Shown: positions 25,362-34,720 of the stretch, piece by piece | Numbering within the stretch: position 1 is the first letter of the stretch | How the letters are laid out: each line of letters starts with the position of its first letter | DNA from: Scalindua sp964437425 | GTDB lineage: Bacteria; Planctomycetota; Brocadiia; Brocadiales; Scalinduaceae | NCBI GenBank assembly: GCA_964437425.1 | Contig: CAYTGO010000023.1 | Location: 1-43,700 of the forward strand | Length of the DNA stretch: 43,700 nt | Reading direction: 5' to 3' | Notes under the pieces: generated by a model | Database searches by the model: none | What the model was told of the DNA's origin: nothing | The model's input: only the letters and a program-made list of their open reading frames with translations | Program-made: the position numbers and the translations under genes

Positions 25362-28064
25362 ATGAAAAAGATCACACTACAAATTAACCAGAAAGAGTAT
25401 GAAGCAAGTGATGGCGAAACCATCCTTGACGTTACCAAGAAAAACAATATCCACGTTCCAACGTTATGCCATTGGGGCTTACTATCTCCATTTGGACAGT
25501 GCAGAATGTGTGTTGTTGAAGTAGACGGAAATCTGGGCCCGGTTACAGCATGTAACGCTCCTGTATGGGACGGAATGAACGTTGTAACGGAAAGCGATAA
25601 CATTACTGAGCTCCGAAAAAACAACCTTAAGCTGATACTCGGTAACCACCCTAATGACTGTATGACCTGTGAAAGAACAGGTAGATGCAAACTCCAGAAC
25701 TATGCTTACCAGTTTGATGTACACGCGGAGTGGAGCCAGCAGACAATTCGAAAATTCCCCGAACTTCCTAATAACGGAGTTATAGAGTGGGACAAAGATA
25801 AATGTATTATGTGTACCAGGTGCGCGCGTACCTGCGGAGAACTCCAGGGATCATACGCACTCGGGTTTAAGGCTCACGGGTTTACGGCAATTGGCACCCC
25901 GAGCAGTACCAATATCTCCAAAGAAGGCGATTGCGAACTTTGCGGGCAATGCATAGATGCGTGTCCGGTTGGAGCGCTGACGGAACTATCCGCAAAAGGC
26001 AAAGGACGTCCATGGCAATTTGAAAAGACCAGGACTACCTGTACATATTGTGGAACTGGCTGTAACTACTTCTTGAATGTGAAAGACAAGAAGGTTGTAT
26101 CTATTTCGCCATGCTATGAGGCTCCGGTTAATGACAAAGGAAGCCTCTGTGTAAAAGGTAGATTTGGTTACGAGCACATTCACCATAAAGACAGAATAAC
26201 CACACCACTCATAAGAAAGAATGGTAAACTGGAAGAGGCCAGTTGGGATGAGGCAATCTCCCTTATAGCTAAAAAGTTCACAGAGATTAAAAAGAAACAC
26301 GGCCCTGACGCTCTGGGATTCCTCTCTTCATCAAGATGTACAAACGAGGAAAACTATATATTCCAGAAGCTTAGCCGAATGATGGGTACAAACAATGTTG
26401 ATAACTGCGCAAGGGTATGCCACAGCGCAAGCGTATCAGGATTGGCTGCATGCTATGGAAGTGGTGCCGCGACAAATTCATTTGATCAGATTCGTGATAC
26501 TGAATTACTATTCGTAATAGGTGCTAATCCATATGAAGCACATCCGATTCTTGGCCTCAAGATAAAGGACGCCATAAAAAATGGAACAAAACTGGTTGTC
26601 GGAGACCCGAGAAAGACACAACTTGCGGAAAAGGCGGACGTATGGCTGAATCTGCAGCCGGGTACAAACATAGCACTTTTAAATGGAATCATACACGTAA
26701 TCCTGAAAGAGGGACTTGAGGACAAGCAGTTTATAAAGAAACGTACAGAAGGATTCGAAGAGCTTAAAAAAGGAGTAAAAAAATACACACCTGAATACGT
26801 TTCCGGTATAACGGGAGTAGCCAAGGACAGGATTATTGAAGCGGCCAGAATGTACGCTTCGACTGACAAGGCAATGATTGTTTACAGCCTTGGAATGACG
26901 GAACACTCAACAGGAACATACAATGTCATGGCGCTTGGAAACCTTGCTACAGTTACAGGTCACCTTGGAAGATCAAGCGTTGGAATAAATCCGACCCGTG
27001 GTCAGAATAATGTGCAGGGTGCATGTGACATGGGAGCGCTACCTAACAAGTATGTTGGATACCAAGGGGTTGATGATGAAAAATCACAGAAGAAATTTGA
27101 AAAGGCGTGGAAAACAAAACTGGACAACAAGATAGGCCTGACGTGTACAGAGATGGATGTCGAAATGAACAAGGGTAAGTTAAAGGGCTACTATATCTTC
27201 GGTGAAGATCCAGCCCAGACAAATGCAAATGTAAATTACGTGAAAAGCGGATTGAAAAAACTAGACTTCCTTGTAGTGCAGGATATACTGCCAACTGAAA
27301 CAACAGAGTTTGCTCACGTAGTCCTTCCGGGTTCAAGCCACGCCGAGAAGACCGGAACTTTCACCAATGGAGAGAGAAGAATTCAGCTGATCCGAAAGGC
27401 GATAGAACCGTTATGCGGAAAAGAAGATTGGGAGACCATATGCATGGTGGCAAAGGCACTTGGAATTGACAACATGGAATACGAATCACCATCAGAAATA
27501 TGGGACGAGCTAGCCAGTGTAGCGCCGATGTTTGCAGGTGTTTCGCATGAGAGATGTAATCCAGACGGAATCCAGTGGCCATGTCCAAGTAAAGATCATC
27601 CTGGTACTAAAATAATGTACGAAGAGAAGTTCAACAGGCCAAATGGAAAAGCCAAGTTCAATTTCAAGGACCATATTGCTTCGGCTGAACTACCGGATGA
27701 TAAGTACCCGTTACTCCTTTCAACCGGTCGACGAAGACAGCATTACAATAACGGGTCGATGACAACAAGATCAACTAAGATAATGGAAAAATGGCCGGAA
27801 GAGTCACTGGAGTTGAATCCGTTTGATGCCAGAGTGCTTAACATTAAAGACAGCGAAAAGGTACTTGCCAGCTCAAGGAGAGGAGAGATGGAGGTAAAAG
27901 TACTCCTAACCGACAGAGTGCAACCAGGCTTTACCTTCCTAGCGTTCCATAATAGAGACGCCCTGACAAATCTCCTGACTAACGACAAACTCGATCCAGT
28001 ATGTAAAATACCGGAGTACAAGTCGTGTGCGATCAAGATTGAAAAACTAAACGGGCATAAATAA
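25362..28064 (+). CDS. fdhA: Formate dehydrogenase catalytic subunit, NuoG-like N-terminus, Cys form
   Basis: Molybdopterin (Mo or W) enzyme oxidising formate to CO2. The start is the ATG at 25362 with GGAGGG upstream, giving 900 aa; a frame starting 30 codons earlier reads through non-family sequence. In order: a [2Fe-2S] domain (GQCRMCVVEVDG), a His-Cys cluster (HPNDCMTCERTGRC), two [4Fe-4S] motifs (CIMCTRCARTC, CELCGQCIDACP), then the catalytic domain with CTYCGTGC. C353 in ARVCHSASVSG is the metal-ligand residue, encoded by TGC, so this is the cysteine and not the selenocysteine form. The cluster-rich N-terminus usually docks with NuoEF-like or ferredoxin partners; only the ferredoxin is nearby. 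The mod operon lies directly downstream, convergent. Confidence 0.92.
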   Translation: MKKITLQINQKEYEASDGETILDVTKKNNIHVPTLCHWGLLSPFGQCRMCVVEVDGNLGPVTACNAPVWDGMNVVTESDNITELRKNNLKLILGNHPNDCMTCERTGRCKLQNYAYQFDVHAEWSQQTIRKFPELPNNGVIEWDKDKCIMCTRCARTCGELQGSYALGFKAHGFTAIGTPSSTNISKEGDCELCGQCIDACPVGALTELSAKGKGRPWQFEKTRTTCTYCGTGCNYFLNVKDKKVVSISPCYEAPVNDKGSLCVKGRFGYEHIHHKDRITTPLIRKNGKLEEASWDEAISLIAKKFTEIKKKHGPDALGFLSSSRCTNEENYIFQKLSRMMGTNNVDNCARVCHSASVSGLAACYGSGAATNSFDQIRDTELLFVIGANPYEAHPILGLKIKDAIKNGTKLVVGDPRKTQLAEKADVWLNLQPGTNIALLNGIIHVILKEGLEDKQFIKKRTEGFEELKKGVKKYTPEYVSGITGVAKDRIIEAARMYASTDKAMIVYSLGMTEHSTGTYNVMALGNLATVTGHLGRSSVGINPTRGQNNVQGACDMGALPNKYVGYQGVDDEKSQKKFEKAWKTKLDNKIGLTCTEMDVEMNKGKLKGYYIFGEDPAQTNANVNYVKSGLKKLDFLVVQDILPTETTEFAHVVLPGSSHAEKTGTFTNGERRIQLIRKAIEPLCGKEDWETICMVAKALGIDNMEYESPSEIWDELASVAPMFAGVSHERCNPDGIQWPCPSKDHPGTKIMYEEKFNRPNGKAKFNFKDHIASAELPDDKYPLLLSTGRRRQHYNNGSMTTRSTKIMEKWPEESLELNPFDARVLNIKDSEKVLASSRRGEMEVKVLLTDRVQPGFTFLAFHNRDALTNLLTNDKLDPVCKIPEYKSCAIKIEKLNGHK

Positions 28065-28088
28065 GAATAACCGTTTTTGACAAAACAG

Positions 28089-28133
28089 AACCCATCGTTT
28101 TTATCTGTTACAAGATAGAGCGATGGGTTTTTT
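28089..28133 (+). terminator. Terminator between formate dehydrogenase and modC
   Basis: AACCCATCG pairs with CGATGGGTT, with inner ATCT/AGAT pairing and a T6 run. It sits between two convergent operons. The opposite strand has a less regular T-rich tail, so it may serve both. Confidence 0.85.
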
Positions 28134-28158
28134 ATTGACTAAGAAAATATAATTTGCT

Positions 28159-29025
28159 TCATATCTTAAACAAGATCACGTCAGACGATTTTACACCAAC
28201 AACTACATCGTCTCCAACCCGCAGGTTTAAGGACTTCAACTCTTCCGTGTCAATCAGTGTCTTAAAGAACTGGTCTGCATGCAAAATAGTAACGGATGCC
28301 ATGATTGAATCGTGTTCTATTCCCACCACCTTGCCTGTTACCTGGACTCGTGTGCTAAGTCTTTTTCCCAGGAAAACCTCTTCCGGAGTTCCCCGCTTAA
28401 CCTCTTTACCTGATTCCATTACAATTACGTTATTTGCAAGTTTGTATACTTCCGTTACGTCGTGAGTAACGTACATAGTCGTTACATTGAACTGTTTAAT
28501 AATGTTTTTAACATCCTCCTGCAGTTGAATGCGAGTCTGCCAATCCAGTGCGGAAAACGGTTCATCAAGGAGTAGGATATCAGGTTTCCGAGCTATAGCC
28601 CTGATCAGGGAGACCCTCTGCTTTTGACCTCCAGACAGTTGTGCAGGATAGTGCCTTTCGTAGCCTGAGAGACCTGCAATGTCGATGAGATCTTTTATCT
28701 CCTTCATTCTCCACTTCTCTTTAATCCCATACGCCACGTTTTTTTCTACTGTCATGTGAGGGAATAGAGCGTAGTCCTGGAAAACAAATCCGACAGAACG
28801 TTGCTGTGGATGAAGGTTAATCCCCTTTGCCTTGTCAAACCATGTCTCATTTCCATTGGAAACAAACCCATCTTCTGCCATTTCAAGCCCGGAGATTAGG
28901 CGCAATACACTTGATTTTCCTGCGCCGGATGGCCCAAACAATGCGGTTATTTTTCCACGTGGAATGTCAAACGCCACGTCTAACTCAAAGTCATTCCAGA
29001 TTTTATTCAGGTTAATACTTAGCAA
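28159..29025 (-). CDS. modC: Molybdate ABC transporter ATPase ModC
   Basis: ATPase of the high-affinity molybdate importer. It has Walker A GPSGAGKSS, signature LSGGQKQRVSL, Walker B ILLLDEPFSALD and H-loop MYVTHDVTEVY. A C-terminal Mop/TOBE domain (from about LSTRVQVTGKVV) is usual for ModC and binds oxyanion. There is no ATG start. TTG at 29025 gives the family-typical MLSINLNKIWNDF start just after the modB stop, while TTG at 29055 would overlap modB. I prefer 29025 but the start is uncertain. It is the last gene of the mod operon. Confidence 0.93.
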   Translation of the reverse strand: MLSINLNKIWNDFELDVAFDIPRGKITALFGPSGAGKSSVLRLISGLEMAEDGFVSNGNETWFDKAKGINLHPQQRSVGFVFQDYALFPHMTVEKNVAYGIKEKWRMKEIKDLIDIAGLSGYERHYPAQLSGGQKQRVSLIRAIARKPDILLLDEPFSALDWQTRIQLQEDVKNIIKQFNVTTMYVTHDVTEVYKLANNVIVMESGKEVKRGTPEEVFLGKRLSTRVQVTGKVVGIEHDSIMASVTILHADQFFKTLIDTEELKSLNLRVGDDVVVGVKSSDVILFKI

Positions 29026-29038
29026 GATTAATCCATAT

Positions 29039-29707
29039 TTACAAAGTACGTACAAATCTTCTATTAATAAAATAGACCGCTGCCAATATTATAAATGAAA
29101 ATGATAGCAAAATAGCCGCATACATATTTGCACTACCGTAGTTCAGTGCCTGCACCTCATCATAAATAGCCACAGAAGCAACCCTGGTAATGCCGGGAAC
29201 GTTTCCTCCAATCATAAGTATCACTCCAAATTCTCCAAGGGTGTGTGCAAACGAAAGTACACAACCGGTAATAATACCGTGGCGTGATAATGGAAGGATA
29301 ACCCTGAAAAAGGTATACACGTTTGATCTTCCAAGTGACCACGACGCCTCAAGAAGTTTTTTATCAACTGAAGAGAAAGCGGTTTGAATGGGTTGCACAG
29401 CAAATGGCAGACTATAAAGAAATGACCCCAAAACCAGCCCCTGAAATGAGAAGGCGAGTGGTTTGTTGAAAATAGCCTCATACCATTGCCCGATAAAACT
29501 GTTTGCTCCAATGACCATGAGAAGGTAAAACCCAAGTACCGTGGGCGGAAGAACAAGTGGAAGTGCAACTACGGATTCCACTAAAAATTTCCATCTAAAC
29601 CTTGTAAAAACAAGCCAGTATGCAAAGGGCACACCCAAAACAATTAGTAAAAGAGTGGTTACACTTGAAAGCTTCAGACTTAAGAGAAGTGGTTCCGCAA
29701 AATTCAT
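29039..29707 (-). CDS. modB: Molybdate ABC transporter permease ModB
   Basis: A 222-aa membrane permease with about five transmembrane helices. The cytoplasmic coupling (EAA) loop reads LEASWSLGRSNVYTFFRV, followed by the ModB-typical HTLGEFGVILMIGGN. Its ATG overlaps the modA stop in an ATGA junction, so translation is probably coupled. Confidence 0.95.
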   Translation of the reverse strand: MNFAEPLLLSLKLSSVTTLLLIVLGVPFAYWLVFTRFRWKFLVESVVALPLVLPPTVLGFYLLMVIGANSFIGQWYEAIFNKPLAFSFQGLVLGSFLYSLPFAVQPIQTAFSSVDKKLLEASWSLGRSNVYTFFRVILPLSRHGIITGCVLSFAHTLGEFGVILMIGGNVPGITRVASVAIYDEVQALNYGSANMYAAILLSFSFIILAAVYFINRRFVRTL

Positions 29708-30501
29708 GATCTATTATCTCCGGTACCGGGAATGACAAAACCGTATCGGGAAAGTATGCTACCCCCCCTTTCTCCCTGAATAAAATCCAGAAATTTCCGG
29801 ATACTCTTTTTCCTCTCTCCTTTTTTTAAAACTACATAAATCTGTTCGATATCGCTATGTGATTCATCCGGGATGACCCAATATCTACCCTCATCTAACA
29901 TCTTTGGTGAGATTGCCAGAGAGAGGGCAACAATCCCTGCATCAGCAGCTCCAGTATGGACAAATTGCGCTGTCTGAGATATATTTTCTCCATATATCAG
30001 TTTCTCTTCTACCTTCTCCCACAGACCATAATAACGGAGCGACTCCTCAGCGGCACGGCCATAAGGTGCGTGTCGCGGATTTGCGATTGACAGTTTCTTT
30101 ACGGCAGTAGATGTAACAGCCTGCAATCCTGTATCAGGGTCTACTTCAGTCTCTTTTGGAACCCAGAGGACGATCTTTCCAACAGCATAGACTTTTTGCG
30201 ACTCCTTTGCCGTTAAGCCCCCCTTCTCAAGCAGCTCCGGATATGTTGCGTCCGCAGAGAAGAAAATATCAAAAGGCGCCCCCTGACTTATCTGTGCGAA
30301 AAAGTTGCCTGAAGAACCGTATGACACCTTTGTCTGAATAGAAGAATTCTCCTCCTGAAAATCCTGGCAGATCTCATGCATTACAAATCTCAGATTCGAT
30401 GCGGCAGCAATCAGAATATTATCACCTGCCTGAACAGGAAGTGAAAAGCCAAATATCAAAATAAAAACAGTGAGCAATCTGTAGCCCGTAATTTTTTTCA
30501 T
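29704..30501 (-). CDS. modA: Molybdate-binding protein ModA
   Basis: Exported substrate-binding protein of the molybdate transporter, 265 aa. A signal peptide ends near PVQAGDN (about residue 25). The oxyanion-binding features of ModA follow: AAASNLRFVM, SYGSSGNFFAQISQGAPFDIFFSAD, and the later ANPRHAPYGRAAEE. Molybdate versus tungstate preference cannot be decided here. The gene starts 3 nt after the molbindin stop. Confidence 0.94.
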   Translation of the reverse strand: MKKITGYRLLTVFILIFGFSLPVQAGDNILIAAASNLRFVMHEICQDFQEENSSIQTKVSYGSSGNFFAQISQGAPFDIFFSADATYPELLEKGGLTAKESQKVYAVGKIVLWVPKETEVDPDTGLQAVTSTAVKKLSIANPRHAPYGRAAEESLRYYGLWEKVEEKLIYGENISQTAQFVHTGAADAGIVALSLAISPKMLDEGRYWVIPDESHSDIEQIYVVLKKGERKKSIRKFLDFIQGERGGSILSRYGFVIPGTGDNRS

Positions 30502-30504
30502 AAC

Positions 30505-30912
30505 TCAAGTCTCTTTATAGAGTATTAACTCTGTTGATTTTACAATTGCCGTTATTTCATTTCCCTCATTAATATCCATCTCTTTCAGAGAAGTATTGGT
30601 GATAACGGCATGAAGCATCTCCTCCTGAGATTCTACGAACACCTTGGACACAACGTCTCCCTCGATGATACGTTTTACTTTCCCGCTGACCCTGTTCCTT
30701 GCGCTAATCATACCGGAGAAAGATTTTGCAAGCATAACGTCCGTACCCTTGATGAGGACGGTAATAGAGTCACCTTCAGAAAGATGCATATCTTCACAGG
30801 ACGCCTTTGTAATAACAACGCTAAGTGGAATAGACTTCCACAGGATCTGAACATTTGCATGGATATGCCCTTTTATCACCTTTGTAATCGTACCGGAAAC
30901 CTTACTGGCCAT
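30505..30912 (-). CDS. mop: Molbindin with two Mop domains
   Basis: A 135-aa cytoplasmic molybdate-binding protein made of two tandem Mop (TOBE-like) units. The first starts KVSGTITKVIKGHIHANV, the second RVSGKVKRIIEGDVVSKV. Each ends in a SITVLIKGTDVML- or EITAIVKSTELIL-type strand. Di-Mop proteins assemble into rings that store or buffer molybdate. It lies between modE and modA in one operon and is a separate partner to the Mop domain of ModC. Confidence 0.92.
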   Translation of the reverse strand: MASKVSGTITKVIKGHIHANVQILWKSIPLSVVITKASCEDMHLSEGDSITVLIKGTDVMLAKSFSGMISARNRVSGKVKRIIEGDVVSKVFVESQEEMLHAVITNTSLKEMDINEGNEITAIVKSTELILYKET

Positions 30913-30952
30913 TTATAATAATCCCGTAAATAATAGATTAAGACAAGTTATT

Positions 30953-31288
30953 CTATTTCTGTTTAAACATAAGTTTAAACTCTTTTTCTGCAATCGAGCT
31001 CAACTTGTTTACATATTTATTATATGATGAAACAAGCTCCCGCGCTTCATGGGTTAATTTTGCTCCACCACCACCCTTGCCACCGGTAGTAACATCCAAA
31101 AGTTTCAGACCTAACGCCTCTTCTGTCGCCTTTATCTTCCCCCATGCAGCTCGGTACGACATACCCAACTCCTTTGCCGCAGCATTTAAGGAACCTAAAC
31201 GATCCACAGCCTCAAGAAGCATCCTCCTCCCTTCGGCGAAGGCCACACTACCATCCTGCTCCATCCATATTTTAATTTTTACTTTCAT
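30953..31288 (-). CDS. modE: ModE-type winged-helix molybdate regulator, DNA-binding domain only
   Basis: The 111-aa protein from the ATG at 31288 begins MKVKIKIWMEQDG. It contains the ModE/LysR-like winged helix: RRMLLEAVDRLGSLNAAAKE, then GMSYRAAWGKIKATEE, with the Gly-rich wing TTGGKGGGGAKLT. It lacks the C-terminal Mop domains that sense molybdate in E. coli ModE. Sensing may depend on another protein such as the adjacent molbindin; that is inference. A TTG at 31330 would add 14 non-conserved residues. It is first in the minus-strand mod operon. Confidence 0.9.
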   Translation of the reverse strand: MKVKIKIWMEQDGSVAFAEGRRMLLEAVDRLGSLNAAAKELGMSYRAAWGKIKATEEALGLKLLDVTTGGKGGGGAKLTHEARELVSSYNKYVNKLSSIAEKEFKLMFKQK

Positions 31289-31298
31289 CAAACTGAGA

Positions 31299-31325
31299 TC
31301 ATTATATCTATGCTGACATAACGGT
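31299..31325 (-). promoter_or_regulatory. ModE-like inverted repeat before modE
   Basis: TCATTATAT, an 8-nt spacer and ACATAACGG form an imperfect inverted repeat (six of nine positions). The half-site looks like the CGTTATAT-type half-site of ModE operators. It lies 11-37 nt before the modE start, suited to autoregulation. Binding is inferred. Confidence 0.45.
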
Positions 31326-31384
31326 GTCAAATGAAAACTCTATTTGCAATAAGAGCAAAGAGGATGTACAAACATTTTGCTTGC

Positions 31385-31424
31385 TTGACATAAGTGTACG
31401 TGTTGTATAGAGTAACCACTCTAT
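31385..31424 (+). promoter_or_regulatory. Promoter with operator-like hairpin before the sensor kinase gene
   Basis: TTGACA (31385-31390) and TATAGA (31406-31411) are spaced by 15 nt, slightly short. ATAGAGT-AACC-ACTCTAT (31407-31424) is a perfect 7-bp inverted repeat overlapping the -10 and start site. Confidence 0.45.
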
Positions 31425-31512
31425 TCCCAAGCGGATTACATTAATACCTGATTTTTCAGAAACTATTAATATTAATTTTTTACTCATCTTAGGATCATAA
31501 GGAGCGTTAAAA

Positions 31513-33525
31513 ATCGCAGATAAGCAACTTAATAAAGAGGTTCCTGTTCACCAATACGAGGAGGGTAACCTGGAGCAATATGGAATATTATTTGATAATA
31601 TTTCTGATATGGCTTACATCTGTGATAGAGAAGGAAATATATTATTTGTAAACAAGGCATTTGAAGAGTTATCAGGCCACAAGCCGGAAGATTTTATAGG
31701 CAAGCCCTTTGCGCCTCTATTTGACGAAGAGAACTTGAATGTAGCAATGGAGTTATACACAACGGTACTGAGCGGTGTAAAAGGCGAACGAGAAATACGT
31801 TTCAAAGATACCGAAATATTATGTGAATATAAAACCTTACCATTGCGGGATGAAAAAGGGAATGTAATTGGAGTTATTGGAACCGCTCGTAATATTACTG
31901 AACGCAGACGTTTAGAGAGGGAGCTACAAAATAATAACAAATTACTGGAACAACGAGTCATCAGTCGTACAGAAGAGTTGTCAAGAGCAAACGAAGCACT
32001 ACAGATAAAAATAGTCCAGCGCAAACGGGCAGAGGAGGTACTGCGTAAGGCAGAAGAAAAGCATAGCAGGCTGATTGAAAACCTTCAGGACAACTATTTT
32101 CTCTATACTCATAATACGGAAGGTATATTCACGTATCTAAGCCCTGCGATTACCAACATTCTTGGCTATAGCACAGAAGAATTTCTTACACACTATTCTG
32201 AATACCTGACGGATAATCCAATCAACCGTAATGTAGCAAAACACACAGTGTTAAGTTTAAAAGGTATTAAACAGCCTCCTTACGAACTTGAAATATACCA
32301 CAAGGACGGTACCACTCGTATTTTATTTGTTCAAGAGGTCCCCATCTTTGATGATGGCCATAAAGTAATTGCAGTAGAAGGTATTGCTGAAGATATTACC
32401 AGACGTAAAAAAACGGAAGATGATCTGAGAAGATCTGAAGCAACTTTCCGTTCTCTGATCGATGATGTGCTGGATAATTCCACCGTTGGAATCTTTATCC
32501 TGGATGCCAATTTCCAGATTATTTGGATCAATAAGGCCCTGGAACAATTTTTTGGTCTGCAACGTGAAGAAATTATAGGCAAGGACAAGCGACAAACCAT
32601 TCGTGATAGAATTATACACATCTTCGAAGATCAAGAATACTTTGCCGAAAAAGTATTAGCAACATACGCTAATAACACTTATTCAGAGAGCTTCGAATGC
32701 CACGTAATGCCAGAAGGGCAAAGGAAAGAACGCTGGCTGCTACACAGTAGCATCCCTATTAAATCCGGACTTTATGCAGGTGGCCGAATTGAGCACTACC
32801 ATGATATCACTGATAGCAAGCAAGCGGAAAAAGCATCTCTAACATATCAGACACAGCTCAAACGCCTCTCCTCCACATTGTCATTAACTGAAGAACGTGA
32901 ACGCCGCCATATATCAGAGGATCTGCACGACAGAATAGGACAGGCATTGACTGTCATAAAAATGAAGTTAGAAGAGTTGAGTGAACCTCAAGCTGATACT
33001 GATAGTCGTAGTGTCTTGAATGAAACCAGAGAGCTTCTGGATACTGCGATTCATGACACACGGACATTAACGTTTGAAATAAGCCCACCTCTCCTCTATG
33101 AGCTTGGTTTTGAACCGGCCGTAGAGTGGTTAATAGAACAATTCATAGAGAGGCACAATATCTCTATAGAATATGAGAGCAATGATGGTGTCGGAGTACT
33201 GGACGAGGATATTAGTTTCTTTCTCTTCAAGTCAGTACGAGAGTTACTGTTTAATATTGTCAAACATGCAAGGGCGGACAAGATAAAAGTGTCGACACAA
33301 GGAGATAAGGATAGAATCAGGATCAGTATTGAGGATAATGGCATTGGATTTGATTCTTCTAAAGTACAATATTCTATTGACAATCTCAGTGGTTTCGGTC
33401 TCTTCAGTATACGTGAAAGAATGGAGCATCTCGGTGGGAGTTTCGACATTGAATCTAAACCTGACCAGGGAACACGTATCACCCTGGAACTGAAACACCA
33501 GGGAGGAGATAGAGATGCAAAATAA
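31513..33525 (+). CDS. NarX/UhpB-type PAS sensor histidine kinase, non-ATG start
   Basis: A cytoplasmic kinase of about 670 aa. The first ATG in frame (31609) would cut the first PAS domain. The frame is open from 31501, a good AAGGAG site lies at 31499-31504, and ATC at 31513 sits 8 nt downstream. No ATG, GTG or TTG exists between. CTG at 31570 after GAGGAGGG is the other option. Domains: PAS (DREGNILFVNKAFEELSG), coiled coil, two more PAS domains, HisKA_3 with ERRHISEDLHDRIGQ (phospho-His), and HATPase (NIVKHA, DNGIGFD, GFGLFSIRERMEHLGG). The ligand is unknown and no membrane segment is visible. It overlaps its response regulator by 11 nt. Confidence 0.85.
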   Translation: MADKQLNKEVPVHQYEEGNLEQYGILFDNISDMAYICDREGNILFVNKAFEELSGHKPEDFIGKPFAPLFDEENLNVAMELYTTVLSGVKGEREIRFKDTEILCEYKTLPLRDEKGNVIGVIGTARNITERRRLERELQNNNKLLEQRVISRTEELSRANEALQIKIVQRKRAEEVLRKAEEKHSRLIENLQDNYFLYTHNTEGIFTYLSPAITNILGYSTEEFLTHYSEYLTDNPINRNVAKHTVLSLKGIKQPPYELEIYHKDGTTRILFVQEVPIFDDGHKVIAVEGIAEDITRRKKTEDDLRRSEATFRSLIDDVLDNSTVGIFILDANFQIIWINKALEQFFGLQREEIIGKDKRQTIRDRIIHIFEDQEYFAEKVLATYANNTYSESFECHVMPEGQRKERWLLHSSIPIKSGLYAGGRIEHYHDITDSKQAEKASLTYQTQLKRLSSTLSLTEERERRHISEDLHDRIGQALTVIKMKLEELSEPQADTDSRSVLNETRELLDTAIHDTRTLTFEISPPLLYELGFEPAVEWLIEQFIERHNISIEYESNDGVGVLDEDISFFLFKSVRELLFNIVKHARADKIKVSTQGDKDRIRISIEDNGIGFDSSKVQYSIDNLSGFGLFSIRERMEHLGGSFDIESKPDQGTRITLELKHQGGDRDAK

Positions 33526-34174
33526 TAAGATGATAAAGGTGGTCCTCGCTGACGATCATATGATCTTCAGAGACGGTCTCCACTCACTACTTGATAGGCA
33601 ACCGGATATGGAAGTAGTTGCCGAGGCGGATAATGGAAGAGTAGCATTAAAGCATGCAAAGACGCTATCACCTGATGTTGTCATTATGGATATAGGCATG
33701 AGTGAGTTGAACGGTATAGATGCTACTCGTCAGATCGTTAAAGCATTACCCAATGTCAAGATACTGGCTTTATCGATGTATTCAGACAAGCGATTTGTAA
33801 GAGGGATGTTGAAAGCAGGTGCCTCGGGCTACATGTTGAAGGATAGCGCGTTTAATGAACTTATAGATGCGATTCGTGTGATTGTCGGGAACAAAATCTA
33901 CATCAGCCCCAGTGTGGCAGGCATTGTCCTGGATGATTATCTAGAAACTTCAACAGAGAGAGATAGTTCAGCTCGATCTCTCTTGACACCAAGAGAGATC
34001 GAGGTGCTTCAGCTTCTGGCTGAGGGTAAGTCTATGAAGCAGATAGCATTAAGTCTTGGCTTAAGCATAAAGACCATAGAATCTCACCGTACTAGAATTA
34101 TGCAAAAGATAGATGTTAGCAATATCGCTGATCTTACCAAATATGCCATCCGCGAAGGAATAATCTCACTCTAA
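33515..34174 (+). CDS. NarL/FixJ-family response regulator with LuxR-type HTH
   Basis: DNA-binding partner of the kinase whose 3' end it overlaps. The 219-aa chain has a receiver domain with acidic pair ADDH (12-15), phosphoacceptor D59 (VIMDIG) and conserved Lys in YMLKDSAF. A LuxR-type helix-turn-helix follows (LTPREIEVLQLLAEGKSMK...GLSIKTIESHRTRIM). Target genes are unknown. Confidence 0.94.
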   Translation: MQNNKMIKVVLADDHMIFRDGLHSLLDRQPDMEVVAEADNGRVALKHAKTLSPDVVIMDIGMSELNGIDATRQIVKALPNVKILALSMYSDKRFVRGMLKAGASGYMLKDSAFNELIDAIRVIVGNKIYISPSVAGIVLDDYLETSTERDSSARSLLTPREIEVLQLLAEGKSMKQIALSLGLSIKTIESHRTRIMQKIDVSNIADLTKYAIREGIISL

Positions 34175-34346
34175 AAGTGGCTTCATTGGCCACATTTATA
34201 CCTTATACCCTCATTCCAACCGTTTTTAATTCCAAATAGATTCAGGTATTTCGAAGTGCATATTCAGGTATTCCCCTATTGTGCATTATATAGAAAAGAA
34301 CTATCATTATGATTGGCATCCGATTTTTTTAAAGAGGAGAATGAAA

Positions 34347-34715
34347 ATGAGTAAAAAAATAATGATTGTTGAAGATGACCAATCCTTCCACGACCTTTAT
34401 ACAGACTTGTTAGAGGACACAGATTACACGATTACCTGTACTTATGATGGAGAGGAGGCCATGGAAAGACTGGAAGTGGAGAAGCCGGATTTAATTATCC
34501 TTGATATGTTATTAGATCTGATGGCCGGGGATACGTTTTTCCGCCTAATAAGAAACATACCTGAATACGTTGATATACCGATCATTGTTGTCAGCGGCTA
34601 TCCTGAAAAAGCTTATGTAATCCTTAAGGATATGGATAAAAGCCTTACATTTCTTAACAAAACGGATATCAGTGAAAAGTTAATTGATGAAATAGGCAGT
34701 AGAATTGGAAATTAA
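34347..34715 (+). CDS. Single-domain response regulator
   Basis: A 122-aa receiver-only protein. ATG at 34347 is preferred because GAGGAG lies 7 nt upstream; longer starts add unrelated residues. Acidic pair VEDD (8-11), phosphoacceptor D53 (IILDML) and the T/S position VVSGYPEKA are present, and a Lys in FLNKTD follows. No output domain exists, so it acts through protein contacts. It ends 5 nt before the hybrid kinase, which is its likely partner. Confidence 0.9.
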   Translation: MSKKIMIVEDDQSFHDLYTDLLEDTDYTITCTYDGEEAMERLEVEKPDLIILDMLLDLMAGDTFFRLIRNIPEYVDIPIIVVSGYPEKAYVILKDMDKSLTFLNKTDISEKLIDEIGSRIGN

Positions 34716-34720
34716 GCAGG

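Noticed and set aside
26418..26420. Selenocysteine at the formate dehydrogenase metal ligand
   Set aside because: The codon is TGC, ordinary cysteine; no in-frame TGA is involved.
31005..31316. Plus-strand frame opposite modE
   Set aside because: It is an antisense shadow of a well-supported ModE gene, with no start signal or family motif.
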